Source: Aggregatilineales bacterium
Lineage (GTDB): Bacteria > Chloroflexota > Anaerolineae > Aggregatilineales > Phototrophicaceae
DNA length: 64,000 bases
NCBI GenBank assembly: GCA_030834905.1
Contig: JAUQWZ010000024.1
Coordinates: forward strand, 248,001-312,000
Reading direction: 5' to 3'
A program made the position numbers and the translations under genes. The number at the start of each line of letters is the position of its first letter. Position 1 is the first letter of the stretch. Below the pieces are notes generated by a model. It had not been told where the DNA came from and did not search any database. It saw only the letters and a list, made by a program, of their open reading frames with translations. Shown here piece by piece: positions 35,026 through 43,695 of the stretch.

Positions 35026-35691
35026 CCGCGATTTTCCCCATTCCCCCGGATTCGCCTTTAACTGGGCGCGCAGCAGACTTCGGATGCGGTCAGACACCAT
35101 ATCGATGGCGACCATGTTAAAGCCACCTTCGGGGATGATGACGTCGGCATAGCGCTTGCTCGGCTCGACAAATTCAAGATGCATGGGACGGACGGTTTCC
35201 AGATACTGCGAAATGACCGATTCGGCGGTGCGTCCGCGCTCCTGAATATCACGTCTCAGGCGGCGAATCAGACGCAGATCCGGATCGGTGTCCACGAAGA
35301 TCTTCACATCGAACAGCGGGCGCAGCGAGGACTCCGCCAGTACTAAAATCCCCTCTACCAGAATGATTGGCTGCGGCGCAACCACGATGCTCTCATCCGT
35401 TCGCCGGTGTTTGGTGAAATCGTAGACCGGGATATGCACCGGCTGCCAATTCTGAAGCTGGATGATATGCTCACGCATCAGCGGCGTATCCAGCGCGTCG
35501 GGATGGTCAAAGTTGATGGCGGTACGGTCGAGCAGCGCGACGTGACCCAGATCCCTGTAGTAAGCGTCATGCGGAATGTAGGCGATGTGATCGCTGCCGA
35601 CACGTTCGAGGATGGCGTTCGACACGGTTGTCTTGCCGGAACCACTGCCACCGGCAACGGCAATAGTGACTGGACGGGGATGATCGTTCAT
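35023..35691 (-). CDS. udk: Uridine kinase
   Basis: This is an ATP/GTP-dependent pyrimidine salvage kinase that converts uridine and cytidine to UMP and CMP. The 222-residue protein has the P-loop GGSGSGKTT near the N-terminus, INFDHPDALD, and VPVYDFTKHRR with a downstream ILVEGILVL, all family hallmarks. ATG 35691 follows AGAGAG by six bases. The longer track start would run back across the tRNA terminator. The gene is downstream of tRNA-Thr and its terminator. Confidence 0.93.
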   Translation of the reverse strand: MNDHPRPVTIAVAGGSGSGKTTVSNAILERVGSDHIAYIPHDAYYRDLGHVALLDRTAINFDHPDALDTPLMREHIIQLQNWQPVHIPVYDFTKHRRTDESIVVAPQPIILVEGILVLAESSLRPLFDVKIFVDTDPDLRLIRRLRRDIQERGRTAESVISQYLETVRPMHLEFVEPSKRYADVIIPEGGFNMVAIDMVSDRIRSLLRAQLKANPGEWGKSR

Positions 35692-35711
35692 CGGAGTCTC
35701 TCTGGGCATAC

Positions 35712-35741
35712 AAAAAGCGCCCGCGCGAACAGGGCGGGCAC
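35712..35741 (-). terminator. Intrinsic terminator of the tRNA-Thr gene
   Basis: On the minus strand GTGCCCGC pairs with GCGGGCGC (one G-U) around CCTGTTCGC, followed by TTTTT. It lies eight bases after the tRNA 3' end and just before udk. Confidence 0.85.
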
Positions 35742-35748
35742 CAAGGAG

Positions 35749-35820
35749 AGCCACCTTTCGGATTTGAACCGAAAACCTAACGCTTACGAAGCGTTTGCTC
35801 TACCGTTGAGCTAAGGTGGC
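35749..35820 (-). tRNA. tRNA-Thr(CGU)
   Basis: The complement folds as a full cloverleaf of 72 bases. The acceptor is GCCACCT/AGGTGGC, the D arm GCTC/GAGC, the anticodon stem AACGC/GCGTT with loop TTCGTAA, and the T arm TTCGG/CCGAA with TTCAAAT. The anticodon is CGT, reading ACG (Thr). The 3' CCA is not encoded. Confidence 0.95.
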
Positions 35821-35830
35821 AACAAAGGCG

Positions 35831-35859
35831 ATTATAACAAGTGGAGACTCCGCTTTCAA
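35831..35859 (-). promoter_or_regulatory. Sigma-70-type promoter of tRNA-Thr
   Basis: The minus strand reads TTGAAA, 17 bases, TATAAT, ending ten bases before the tRNA 5' end. Confidence 0.85.
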
Positions 35860-35920
35860 GACCGGAATTCCTCTGGGAGCAGGGAAAATCGCGGAACGGA
35901 ATAAGTCCCCAGCGCCATCG

Positions 35921-37459
35921 CTAGTGCCGGAAGTGACGCACGCCGGTAAAGATCATGGCAGCGCCCGCGTTATCCGCCGCCGCGATCACTTCACTATCGC
36001 GAATCGAGCCGCCCGGCTGGATGATGGCGGTGACACCGGCTTCAAGCGCCGCCTCGATGCCATCGGCAAACGGGAAAAACGCATCCGACGCCAGTACCGA
36101 ACCGGCGGCTTGTTGACCTGCCTTCGTGATCGCCAGATTGACCGCGTCAACCCGGCTGGACAGCCCGCCGCCGATACCAACCGTTGCCCGGTTGGCGGCG
36201 AGGACAATCGCATTCGATTTGACGAACTGTACCGACTTCCAGGCAAAACGCAGGTTTTCGACTTCTTCGGGCGTGGGCGCGCGCTGGGTCACAGTGCGAA
36301 AGCCGGTATGATCGGGGTCGCCTGCGTCCGGGTACTGCACCAGAAGCCCGCGATGGACGCTGCGAATTTCGATTTCCGTCCCGTCAAAAGTGGCGGGAAC
36401 CTGCAGCAGACGGCAGTTCTTGCGCCGTTCGGTCAGCAGTTCCTGCGCGCGCGCCGTAAAGCTGGGGGCGGCGATAGCCTCGATGAACAGCGTTCCGACG
36501 GCTTCGACAAATTCCTCGTCCACCGGACGGTTGACCGCGATGACGCCGCCAAAGGCGGATACCGGGTCAGACGCCAGCGCTGGCGCGAAGGCTTCCGCCA
36601 GCGACGCGGCGCTGGCAATGCCGCATGGATTCAGATGCTTGACGATGATAACGGCGGGCTGGGTGAAGCTGCACGCGGCGCGCCAGGCAGCATCCAGATC
36701 GAGAATGTTGTTATACGAAAGCTGTTTACCGCCCAGCACCGTTCCGCCGAGGGGTCCGCCGTTGGCGCGGCGGCTGTAGTAACCGGCTGCCTGATGCGGG
36801 TTTTCGCCGTAGCGCAGCACATCAACCAGATGCATCCCCACCGAAAGCTGGCGCGGAAGCTCCTCGCTGAGGATGGTCGAGGCGAGATCCTGCGAGAGGA
36901 AGGCGTGAATGGCAGTGTCATAGTCGCGGGTGTGGGCGAACGCCTTGACGGCAAGCTCGCGGCGCAGCGCCAGATCAACCTGACCGGTGCTGTTGAGCGC
37001 GTCAGTCACGCGGGTGTAGTCCGCCGGATCGCAGATCACGACGGTATGGAGGAAATTTTTTGCCGCCGCCCGCAGCAGCGTCACGCCGCCAATGTCGATC
37101 TGCTCGACTGCATCCTGAAGCGAGACGCCCGGTTGGGCGACCGTCTCCTGAAAGGGATAGAGGTTGCAGACGACCATCGTGATCGGCGCGTAGCCATGCT
37201 GGCGCAGGTCTTCGAGATCGTCCTCGCGGTCGCGCGCCATGATCCCGGCGTGAATGGCAGGATGAAGGGTCTTGACGCGCCCGCCAAGCAGTTGGCTGAA
37301 GCCCGTAAGCTGCTCGACAGCGGTGACCGCCAGATCTGACTTGCGCAGAGTCTGCTCAGTGCCGCCGCTGGCGACGAGATCATAGCCGTGTTCGAGCAGG
37401 GCAGTGGCAAGCTCAATCAAGCCAGTTTTGTCAAAGACGCTCAATAGCGCGCGTGGCAT
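35921..37459 (-). CDS. purH: Bifunctional AICAR formyltransferase / IMP cyclohydrolase
   Basis: PurH performs the last two steps of IMP synthesis. The 512-residue protein begins with the cyclohydrolase (MGS-like) domain ([44 protein letters not shown]). It continues into the AICAR transformylase domain with KHLNPCGIA and the C-terminal [15 protein letters not shown]...[11 protein letters not shown]. The start overlaps the purB stop as TGATG. AICAR is also released by HisF, so this gene links to the his operon at the left of the window. Confidence 0.96.
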   Translation of the reverse strand: MPRALLSVFDKTGLIELATALLEHGYDLVASGGTEQTLRKSDLAVTAVEQLTGFSQLLGGRVKTLHPAIHAGIMARDREDDLEDLRQHGYAPITMVVCNLYPFQETVAQPGVSLQDAVEQIDIGGVTLLRAAAKNFLHTVVICDPADYTRVTDALNSTGQVDLALRRELAVKAFAHTRDYDTAIHAFLSQDLASTILSEELPRQLSVGMHLVDVLRYGENPHQAAGYYSRRANGGPLGGTVLGGKQLSYNNILDLDAAWRAACSFTQPAVIIVKHLNPCGIASAASLAEAFAPALASDPVSAFGGVIAVNRPVDEEFVEAVGTLFIEAIAAPSFTARAQELLTERRKNCRLLQVPATFDGTEIEIRSVHRGLLVQYPDAGDPDHTGFRTVTQRAPTPEEVENLRFAWKSVQFVKSNAIVLAANRATVGIGGGLSSRVDAVNLAITKAGQQAAGSVLASDAFFPFADGIEAALEAGVTAIIQPGGSIRDSEVIAAADNAGAAMIFTGVRHFRH

Positions 37460-38865
37460 CAGACATTTTCCTTTAGCTGAGTCATGAGGATAGCGGCGAA
37501 CTGGCGAGCGCGCTGAGGCGCGTCGCCCACATAGGCGGAAGCATTGAGCAGGGCGCGAATTTCATCGGCTGACAGCGCCGCTTGAAGCATGCTGCTCTGG
37601 GTGAGCAAATCGACCAGCGGGTTTGGCTGTCCCTGCGCCACTGCCGCCCATGCCGTCATGCTGTGCTGGCGCAGGTGTTCGTGCAGAAGCTGGCGATTGG
37701 CACCACGTTTGGCGGCGCTCATCAGCACCCGTTCGATGGCGGCGAAGACGCCGTAGCGCTCCAGGTTACGGGCGGCGGCGGTTTCATCGATTCGGATGTC
37801 GGTCAGGATTCGGGTTGAGACGTGCAGGATTTCGTCGGCTGCCAGAAAAGCCACCGGCAGCATTTCGCGGCGGTTCGCCGAATCATCGAGCGTGCGCTCC
37901 AGCAGCGAATGGGCGTGGTTGTTCCAGGTGACTTCAACCAGCGAGGCGATCAGGCGGCTGAGGCTGTCGATCTTTTCGGCGTTGATGGGGTTGCGCTTGA
38001 ACGGCATCGCCGACGAGCCAACCTGCTGGCTTCCGAACGGCTCGCCCCATTCGCCAATTACCGGCGATTGCAGCAGCCGCAGGTCAAAAGCGAACTTGTA
38101 GAGGCTGCCTGCGATACCGGAAAGCGCCGACAGCACCTGCCAGTCCTGTTTGCGGGTGTAGGTCTGGGTAGCAATAGGGTAGGCGGGCAGATCGAGCGCC
38201 TCCATGATCCAGCGTTCAAGCTGCGCCGGGCTAATGCCGGTGCCGTCAAGCAGTTCGGCGTAAGAGGCAGATGTGCCCACCGCGCCTTTGAAGCCCTTGC
38301 CGCGAATAGTTCCGCGCAGCAGGCGCAGCGTCGTTCGGTCTTCAAGCAGATCCTGGGCGTACATGGCGAGGCGGTAGCCCATCGTCGTCGGCTCGGCTGG
38401 CTGGATATGAGTGAATGCCATCACCGGCACATCGGCGAGGCGCTCGATCTGCCGCGCCAGCACTGCCAGCAGATCATCCAAAGCCGCCGCGATCAGATCG
38501 AGGCTGGCGCGAATCCGCAGGGCATCGGCGTTATCTTCCACGTCCATACTGGTCGCGCCAAGATGGATGATGCCGCCGCCGACTGCCGCCTGTTCGGCGA
38601 AGGTCTGTACTTCAGCCATCAGGTCGTGGTGAATATGGGCTTCGATTTCGAGCGCCCGGTTTATGTCCACATCACCGGCGCGCGCTTCGAGATCGGCGAC
38701 CTGCTCGGCAGTGACCAGACCGGCGTGCTGCTGGGCGCGGGCAAGCTCTACCCACAGCCGCCGCCAGGTCAGGCGCTTGTTTCGTTCGCTCCAGATGGCG
38801 CGCATCTCGGGGGAGCCGTAGCGCCAGGAGAACGGAGAAACGAACTGATCGTGAGTAAATGACAT
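37459..38865 (-). CDS. purB: Adenylosuccinate lyase
   Basis: PurB releases fumarate from SAICAR and from adenylosuccinate. From ATG 38865 the protein has 468 residues. Family features include HLGATSMDVEDNAD, THIQPAEPTTMGYRLAMYAQD, and the signature loop GSSAMPFKRNPINAEKI with the flexible-loop catalytic Ser. The track start at 38916 is a TTG lying over a TATAAT on the same strand, so it is probably in the promoter. purH follows with a one-base overlap. Confidence 0.95.
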   Translation of the reverse strand: MSFTHDQFVSPFSWRYGSPEMRAIWSERNKRLTWRRLWVELARAQQHAGLVTAEQVADLEARAGDVDINRALEIEAHIHHDLMAEVQTFAEQAAVGGGIIHLGATSMDVEDNADALRIRASLDLIAAALDDLLAVLARQIERLADVPVMAFTHIQPAEPTTMGYRLAMYAQDLLEDRTTLRLLRGTIRGKGFKGAVGTSASYAELLDGTGISPAQLERWIMEALDLPAYPIATQTYTRKQDWQVLSALSGIAGSLYKFAFDLRLLQSPVIGEWGEPFGSQQVGSSAMPFKRNPINAEKIDSLSRLIASLVEVTWNNHAHSLLERTLDDSANRREMLPVAFLAADEILHVSTRILTDIRIDETAAARNLERYGVFAAIERVLMSAAKRGANRQLLHEHLRQHSMTAWAAVAQGQPNPLVDLLTQSSMLQAALSADEIRALLNASAYVGDAPQRARQFAAILMTQLKENV

Positions 38866-38996
38866 GGGCAAATATCCGCGAAGGCTGATTTCCGGCGCAA
38901 TTATAACGAGTGCCAAGCGGTTGCACAGGGGAAAGCTAAAAGCGTATCCGAGCTATAATATTTGTGCAATAGAAACTATAAGTCAGAAGGAGATTG

Positions 38997-39737
38997 ATGA
39001 TGCGAACCCAATTTCCAGGACTTCTTAGCGGGGCGTTGATCGCAGCAGTACTGGGATTACTCATAGTTCCAAGTCCCGCCATCGCACAGAATATACCGCC
39101 ACTTCCAAACCTTCCTAACGGCACAATTGTTTATTTAATAGATGAAACGGTGTTGGCTCAGGACTCAACTGTGCCTATTGATTTGCCGAATCTCCTTCAG
39201 CAAACACTTGGGGCACAGATTTCCACATCCTGGGAGCAGGTGGTATCGCTTAACCAACAGAACTCCATTGATGCCTTAATCATTGACGAGACAGCCATTG
39301 AAATGGTTGATCAGCAATGGGTGAGTGGAGCATATCGACAGGGTGTTGTCATCGCAGGCTTGGATATTCCTATAGAGCAGTTCTCTAATCTTGTCGGCAA
39401 TGACGGTCTCACTCGTGATGGCTTTGCGTCTGAGCTGTACCCGGGCAGGTTTTTTATTATCACTACCTACGTGATTCAGGCAGACTATCCCGAAGATGCG
39501 GCGGCAGTTATGGATGCACAGCGAAATAACTGTGGAGGTAGACCTGCATCCGGTATTCGTGGTTCCGTTGTAGCTGCGGCAGCTAGATCTGCCGGGTCGC
39601 TCGATACTCAGGATGATTTCAACGTTTTTGCTCACGTCATCGCTGACCACTTAGAGGATGTTGAAACGGTTCGGCAGGATTTTGCGCGCGGCACTCATCT
39701 TCAGCCCATTCAGCCCAGCCAAAATATTCAGAAGTAA
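38997..39737 (+). CDS. Secreted protein of unknown function, more AT-rich than neighbours
   Basis: No family recognised. The signal peptide (MMRTQFPGLLSGALIAAVLGLLIVPSPAIAQ) is followed by about 215 residues with Asn/Gln/Ile/Asp-rich sequence and a single Cys. A long helical C-terminal half (residues 150-240) includes an Ala-rich stretch. Base composition is visibly more AT-rich than the flanking purB and ndh genes. AAGGAG precedes ATG 38997/39000. It is a single gene directly upstream of the Rex-like box and NDH-2. Recent acquisition or a fast-evolving orphan are both possible. Confidence 0.7.
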   Translation: MMRTQFPGLLSGALIAAVLGLLIVPSPAIAQNIPPLPNLPNGTIVYLIDETVLAQDSTVPIDLPNLLQQTLGAQISTSWEQVVSLNQQNSIDALIIDETAIEMVDQQWVSGAYRQGVVIAGLDIPIEQFSNLVGNDGLTRDGFASELYPGRFFIITTYVIQADYPEDAAAVMDAQRNNCGGRPASGIRGSVVAAAARSAGSLDTQDDFNVFAHVIADHLEDVETVRQDFARGTHLQPIQPSQNIQK

Positions 39738-39739
39738 GA

Positions 39740-39757
39740 TTGTGTAAGTTTACACAA
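39740..39757. promoter_or_regulatory. Rex-like operator in front of NDH-2
   Basis: TTGTGTAAGTTTACACAA is an 18-base inverted repeat matching the Rex redox-repressor consensus TTGTGAA-N4-TTCACAA with one change per half-site. The full symmetry extends to 11 bp arms (39737-39760). It lies immediately upstream of an extended -10 (39762-39770), so bound repressor would cover the -35 region. NDH-2 genes are known Rex targets in other bacteria. Confidence 0.7.
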
Positions 39758-39761
39758 TCTA

Positions 39762-39770
39762 TGTTATAGT
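39762..39770 (+). promoter_or_regulatory. Extended -10 promoter of NDH-2
   Basis: TGTTATAGT (TG-N-TATAGT) lies two bases after the 11-bp palindrome arms and 32 bases before the ATG. Confidence 0.55.
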
Positions 39771-39801
39771 GAATATTATCACAAGCGGTGAGGGCAAAAC
39801 C

Positions 39802-41127
39802 ATGCAGAAGCGTCCCCGTATCGTTATCATCGGCGCAGGTTTCGGCGGACTCTACGCCGCGCGAACGCTGGAGCAAAAAGCCGTCGATGTGCTGTTGATT
39901 GACAGGCAGAATTATCACACCTTCACGCCGCTGCTGTATCAGGTCGCGACTGCCGGTCTGGAGCCTGAAGAAATCGGCTATCCGGTGCGCGGCATCTTTC
40001 GCGCCAAATCAAATATCGCCTTCCTGATGGGGGAGGTCATCGGCGTCAACACGGCTGAGAAATATGTCGAAGTCATTACCAGCGAACGGACACGCCACGA
40101 GCATTATGACTATCTGATCGTAGCAGCGGGCAGCGTGACCAATGACTTCAACCTGCCCACGCTGGCGCGCGATTCGTTTGAGCTGAAGACGCTGCCCGAT
40201 GCTATCGCGCTGCGCAACCACATCCTGCGCTCCTTCGAAACGGCAGCCTGGACGGACGATGAAGACTACCGGCGCGCGCTCATCACCCTGGTGGTGGTCG
40301 GCGGCGGCGCGACCGGGCTGGAGACGGCGGGGGCGCTGGTCGAATTGTTCAAGAACGTCCTCAGCAAGGAATATCCGTTCCTGCGCGACATCACGCCGCG
40401 AGTCGTTCTGGTCGAAGCGACCGACCGGCTGCTGATTCCGTATCCGAAGTCGCTGCAGGCTGCGGCGCTGCGGCAGCTTAAATCGCTGGGTGTGGAAGTC
40501 ATTCTCGGCAGCCCGGTGAAGGCAACCGCGCCCGACCATGTCACCCTGAGCGATGATCGCGTTATCCCAACCTACACCCTGATCTGGGCAGCGGGCGTCA
40601 AAGCCAGCCCAATGGGCGCGCTGCTCGATCTGCCATTGAACCGCGGCGGGCGGGTGCCGGTCACGGCAACGCTGGAGGCTGCGCCGCTGGACGGCGTCTA
40701 TGTCATCGGTGACATGGCATATCTGGAAGATGCCAGCGGGCATCCATACCCGATGCTCATCCCGGTCGCCAAGCAGCAGGGAATCCTGGCGGCGAAAAAC
40801 ATCCTGCGGCGGATTGAGGGGCGGAATCAGGAAGCTTTCAGGTACGCTGATCGGGGCATTATGGCAACGATTGGACGCAGCCGCGCCGTCGCCTGGATTT
40901 TCAACAAAGTTGAGCTGACCGGCTACCTTGCCTGGCTCTCGTGGCTGGGGCTGCATCTGATCGCGCTGCTCGGCTTCCGCAATCGCCTCAACGTCTTCAT
41001 CAACTGGGTATGGAATTACTTCACCTATGACCACTCAGTGCGCCTGATTGTTGAGGTGCCCGATGAGACGGGCGGGATACCCGCTATGGTGATGGATGAG
41101 CCGGAGACTGACCTGATTACACGCTAG
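39802..41127 (+). CDS. ndh: Type II NADH dehydrogenase (NDH-2)
   Basis: This is a single-subunit, non-proton-pumping NADH:quinone oxidoreductase on the inner face of the membrane. The 441-residue protein has the FAD Rossmann motif VIIGAGFGGLYAA, the NADH motif VVVGGGATGLETAGALVEL, and VYVIGDMAYLED near the FAD tail. A C-terminal membrane anchor (GYLAWLSWLGLHLIALLGF... FINWVWNYFTYD) is typical of the family. ATG 39802 follows GAGGG by seven bases; the track's GTG at 39769 overlaps the -10. Regulation by the cellular NADH/NAD ratio through the upstream operator is likely. Confidence 0.95.
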   Translation: MQKRPRIVIIGAGFGGLYAARTLEQKAVDVLLIDRQNYHTFTPLLYQVATAGLEPEEIGYPVRGIFRAKSNIAFLMGEVIGVNTAEKYVEVITSERTRHEHYDYLIVAAGSVTNDFNLPTLARDSFELKTLPDAIALRNHILRSFETAAWTDDEDYRRALITLVVVGGGATGLETAGALVELFKNVLSKEYPFLRDITPRVVLVEATDRLLIPYPKSLQAAALRQLKSLGVEVILGSPVKATAPDHVTLSDDRVIPTYTLIWAAGVKASPMGALLDLPLNRGGRVPVTATLEAAPLDGVYVIGDMAYLEDASGHPYPMLIPVAKQQGILAAKNILRRIEGRNQEAFRYADRGIMATIGRSRAVAWIFNKVELTGYLAWLSWLGLHLIALLGFRNRLNVFINWVWNYFTYDHSVRLIVEVPDETGGIPAMVMDEPETDLITR

Positions 41128-41196
41128 AACGCGCTGACGGTTCTGGCACAAAGCGCACATATCCGGGCAAAACGGGCAGCATTCCTAACGCGCGCC

Positions 41197-41226
41197 TTGT
41201 CGAATTTCGCTACTGCTCGTTACAAT
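41197..41226 (+). promoter_or_regulatory. Sigma-70-type promoter of the 103-aa protein gene
   Basis: TTGTCG, 18 bases, TACAAT, followed by AAGGGG and ATG 41265. The remaining 70 bases after ndh show no other signal. Confidence 0.65.
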
Positions 41227-41264
41227 AGGGACATTCAACGAATCAACTGTAGAAGGGGCAGCGA

Positions 41265-41576
41265 ATGAAGAGCAGCGAGCAGGTGATGATCGATAGGCGC
41301 GATGCCAAGGCGAAACCACATCTCGAACAGTACGCGCCGGTGTGGTTAGTCAACCAGCGCATTATCCCCGAAGATGAAGCGGTGCTGTTCGATGTCGTTT
41401 TCCAGAACAATCTCTATGGCTGGGTGCGCCGCCGCTATCGGTTTGATGCCTTCAACAATGTGCTCTACTACAGCGGGCAGACGACGATTACCGAACGCGA
41501 GGCAGTGACGATTCAGGAAGCTGTCCCGTACCTCTCGGTCGAAGTGGCTGACATTCCAAACGCCAGCGGCGGCTAA
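41265..41576 (+). CDS. Small conserved-looking protein of unknown function
   Basis: A 103-residue soluble protein with no recognised family. The centre is aromatic-rich beta-like sequence (LYGWVRRRYRFDAFNNVLYYSGQTTI), which could be a small barrel. There is no signal peptide and no Cys. A good ribosome site and promoter support expression. It precedes the phosphotriesterase-like gene by 23 bases and is probably co-transcribed with it. Confidence 0.68.
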   Translation: MKSSEQVMIDRRDAKAKPHLEQYAPVWLVNQRIIPEDEAVLFDVVFQNNLYGWVRRRYRFDAFNNVLYYSGQTTITEREAVTIQEAVPYLSVEVADIPNASGG

Positions 41577-41599
41577 TTGCAAGCGAAGGTGAAATCATT

Positions 41600-42520
41600 A
41601 TGCCCAATCTGATCACAACGCTCGGTCCGAAGTCGGCTGATGATCTCGGTTTCATCCTGCCGCACGAACACGTCTTTGTCGATCTGCGCCAGTGGCATGA
41701 GCCGGGCTACGCGCAGGCGAACGCTGCCGACGTCGTGGCGCTAATGAAGCCTGAGATTGCCCGAATCCAGGCGCAGGGCGTGACTGCTGTTGTGGAGTGC
41801 AGCACCGTTGGGGTGGGGCGGCGCGCCGATCTGGATCAGGCGGTATCCGAGGCGTCGGGACTGCCCATCGTCGTGCCGACGGGCGTCTACCGCGAACAGT
41901 GGATTCCTGACGCGATGCGCGAGAAAAGTGAAGACGCCCTGCGTGACTGGATGCTGAGCGAACTAGAGGACGGAATCGAGGACAGCGGCGTTCAGGCGGC
42001 TTGGGTAAAGCTGGGCGCCAGTGATGACGGCTTGACTCCGGCGGAAACCAAAAACCTGCGCGCCGCCGCCCGGGCTGCCCGCGAAGTGAACGCCGTGATC
42101 GGCATCCATACTATCCGGGGTAGGGTAGCGCTTGACGAGATTCGGATTATCGAGGAAGCGGGGTATACCGCTGGACGGTACATCTGGATTCACGCCAACC
42201 AGGAACCTGATTTTGATCTGCACCTGGAAGCGGCGCGGCGCGGTGCCTGGATTGAGTATGACAGTATCGGCGCTGAGAATGCGGCTGATGAAGATTTTAT
42301 CGGGCGCATCCAGCGCCTGCTTGACGCCGGATATGGTGACCGGCTGCTGCTCAGTCACGACCGGGGATGGTACGATCCGGCTCAGCCGGGTGGCGGCACA
42401 CCGCTGCCGTTTACGTATCTGGCGGAGACGTTTCTGCCGAAACTAAGCGCCGCTGGCGTCGATGAGACGACTATCCGGCAGATTACTCACACCAATCCAT
42501 TCAACGCCTTCGCGCGGTAG
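41600..42520 (+). CDS. Phosphotriesterase-family metal-dependent hydrolase
   Basis: This is an amidohydrolase-superfamily (beta/alpha)8 enzyme; relatives hydrolyse phosphotriesters or lactones. The 306-residue protein has metal ligands HEH (22-24, in LPHEHVFVDL), a probable carbamylated Lys in AAWVKLGAS, His in IGIHTIRG and YIWIHANQE, and the final Asp in LLLSHDRGWYDP. All ligands appear present, so it should be active. The native substrate cannot be deduced; a lactonase role is common among relatives. Confidence 0.88.
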   Translation: MPNLITTLGPKSADDLGFILPHEHVFVDLRQWHEPGYAQANAADVVALMKPEIARIQAQGVTAVVECSTVGVGRRADLDQAVSEASGLPIVVPTGVYREQWIPDAMREKSEDALRDWMLSELEDGIEDSGVQAAWVKLGASDDGLTPAETKNLRAAARAAREVNAVIGIHTIRGRVALDEIRIIEEAGYTAGRYIWIHANQEPDFDLHLEAARRGAWIEYDSIGAENAADEDFIGRIQRLLDAGYGDRLLLSHDRGWYDPAQPGGGTPLPFTYLAETFLPKLSAAGVDETTIRQITHTNPFNAFAR

Positions 42521-42548
42521 CGCTGTCTCCGGCGCGGCTTGCCGGGGG

Positions 42549-43580
42549 CTATTCCTCGCGGCTCATTCTGCCGTTGGGGCGAGCGACAAGTTTATAAACG
42601 CGGGTATCCTGAGCGCCCATCCGGTATTTGTAGGTTTCATTGCCGCGCAGAAAGTCGTACACCGTCCGCTGGTTTTCAATCGCGTGGCGGATGTTATAGG
42701 ACAGCAGCACGATGCCGGTGCTGAGATGGGCGTAAGCCTCAGGCAGCAGCCCGGAATTGTAGACCAGGATCTGGCGGTTGTAGTCAAAATCACAGTATGC
42801 CGCCGCGTAGGTGTCGTTGACCTTCAGGAAGCTCAGCCTCAGCCAGCCTCTGGCAAAGGTAAATTCCAGCACCTGTCTCAGGAATCGGCGGTTATTATCG
42901 TCCTGCAGGAATTCGGCTTTTGCCGGTTGGCTGGCAGCCATCAGCTTCATGAACTGATCGGCTTCAGCTTCGAAATCGTGTTCCGATCCCACGATGTACC
43001 ACTCCAGCTTTGCCTCGCTTTCGGCGCGGCGCAGCTTTCGCCGTATTTCGTGCCGCTGCTTCTTGTCAAGCATCGCAAGGTAGTCTTCCCACTCGCCAGG
43101 CAGATGAATGACCGGACACACTTCCTGAAGCACCATGTCGGCGTCAAAGTGCTGCATACGCAGGCGATCAGGAAATCGAACGTAGGTTGGCGAAGATTCG
43201 GGGATATTGCACAGGTTGATGCGGTCATAGTCGCGGGTGTGATCCGCCAGGAAACGCGCAAACTCCACCTGAACCGGATCGACACAGTCTTTGTGGACGA
43301 TAATGTCCACGTAGTCGGTTACATCGACACAGCCAATGGTGCGCACGACCCGTTCACCATCCACCTGCTGAATGAACCACGGTCCAATCGCCATTAACCG
43401 CCCATCGTCATCGCGGCAGGTGACTACCCACAGATCGCCCGCCTCATACGTCTTCCACCAGGTAGACTGCCACTCCCATGTCAAAAAGATCACGTCGGTT
43501 GGGCTGCTGCCGAGCAGTTCGTTCCACTCCGGCTCAAGTTCTTCAAAAACACTGGGGTTGGTGTAGACGCTGATATTCAC
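42549..43580 (-). CDS. GNAT-like acyltransferase (Acetyltransf_6 / FemAB-type)
   Basis: About 343 residues. The sequence WEWQSTWWKTY near the N-terminus, a central RHEIRRKLRRAESEA, and WLRLSFLKVNDTYAAAYCDF with LLSYNIRHAIENQRTVYDFLRGNETYKYRMG in the C-terminal half match the Acetyltransf_6 (CelD/BioF2-like) branch of double-GNAT proteins. Members attach acyl or amino-acyl groups to polysaccharides or peptidoglycan; the target here is unknown. The start is uncertain: GTG 43580 lies 11 bases after GAGGA, while the track's TTG 43589 is only two. Confidence 0.75.
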   Translation of the reverse strand: MNISVYTNPSVFEELEPEWNELLGSSPTDVIFLTWEWQSTWWKTYEAGDLWVVTCRDDDGRLMAIGPWFIQQVDGERVVRTIGCVDVTDYVDIIVHKDCVDPVQVEFARFLADHTRDYDRINLCNIPESSPTYVRFPDRLRMQHFDADMVLQEVCPVIHLPGEWEDYLAMLDKKQRHEIRRKLRRAESEAKLEWYIVGSEHDFEAEADQFMKLMAASQPAKAEFLQDDNNRRFLRQVLEFTFARGWLRLSFLKVNDTYAAAYCDFDYNRQILVYNSGLLPEAYAHLSTGIVLLSYNIRHAIENQRTVYDFLRGNETYKYRMGAQDTRVYKLVARPNGRMSREE

Positions 43581-43613
43581 GAGATTCAAATTCCTCTAAC
43601 GGGACGCCCGCTT

Positions 43614-43619
43614 ATTATA
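43614..43619 (-). promoter_or_regulatory. -10 element of the acyltransferase-like gene
   Basis: The minus strand reads TATAAT about 34 bases before the GTG; the -35 is poor. Confidence 0.4.
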
Positions 43620-43643
43620 GACAGCTTACCTGATAAACAAATT

Positions 43644-43677
43644 AAAAAGCCGCCAGAGAATGACCTCGGCGGCTTTT
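43644..43677. terminator. Bidirectional intrinsic terminator after the ABC ATPase gene
   Basis: AAAAGCCGCC and GGCGGCTTTT form a 10-bp stem with a 13-base loop and T-runs on both strands. It lies about 20 bases after the stop of the leftward ABC ATPase. Confidence 0.88.
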
Positions 43678-43695
43678 GCCGGGTGAAAACTCAGA

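Noticed and set aside
35816-37339. 507-codon plus-strand frame opposite purH
   Set aside because: Antisense to a clear purH with basic low-information sequence; shadow frame starting inside the tRNA promoter region.
37822-38862. 346-codon plus-strand frame opposite purB
   Set aside because: Shadow of purB, no recognisable features.
40009-41034. 341-codon minus-strand frame opposite NDH-2
   Set aside because: Antisense shadow of a strongly conserved gene.
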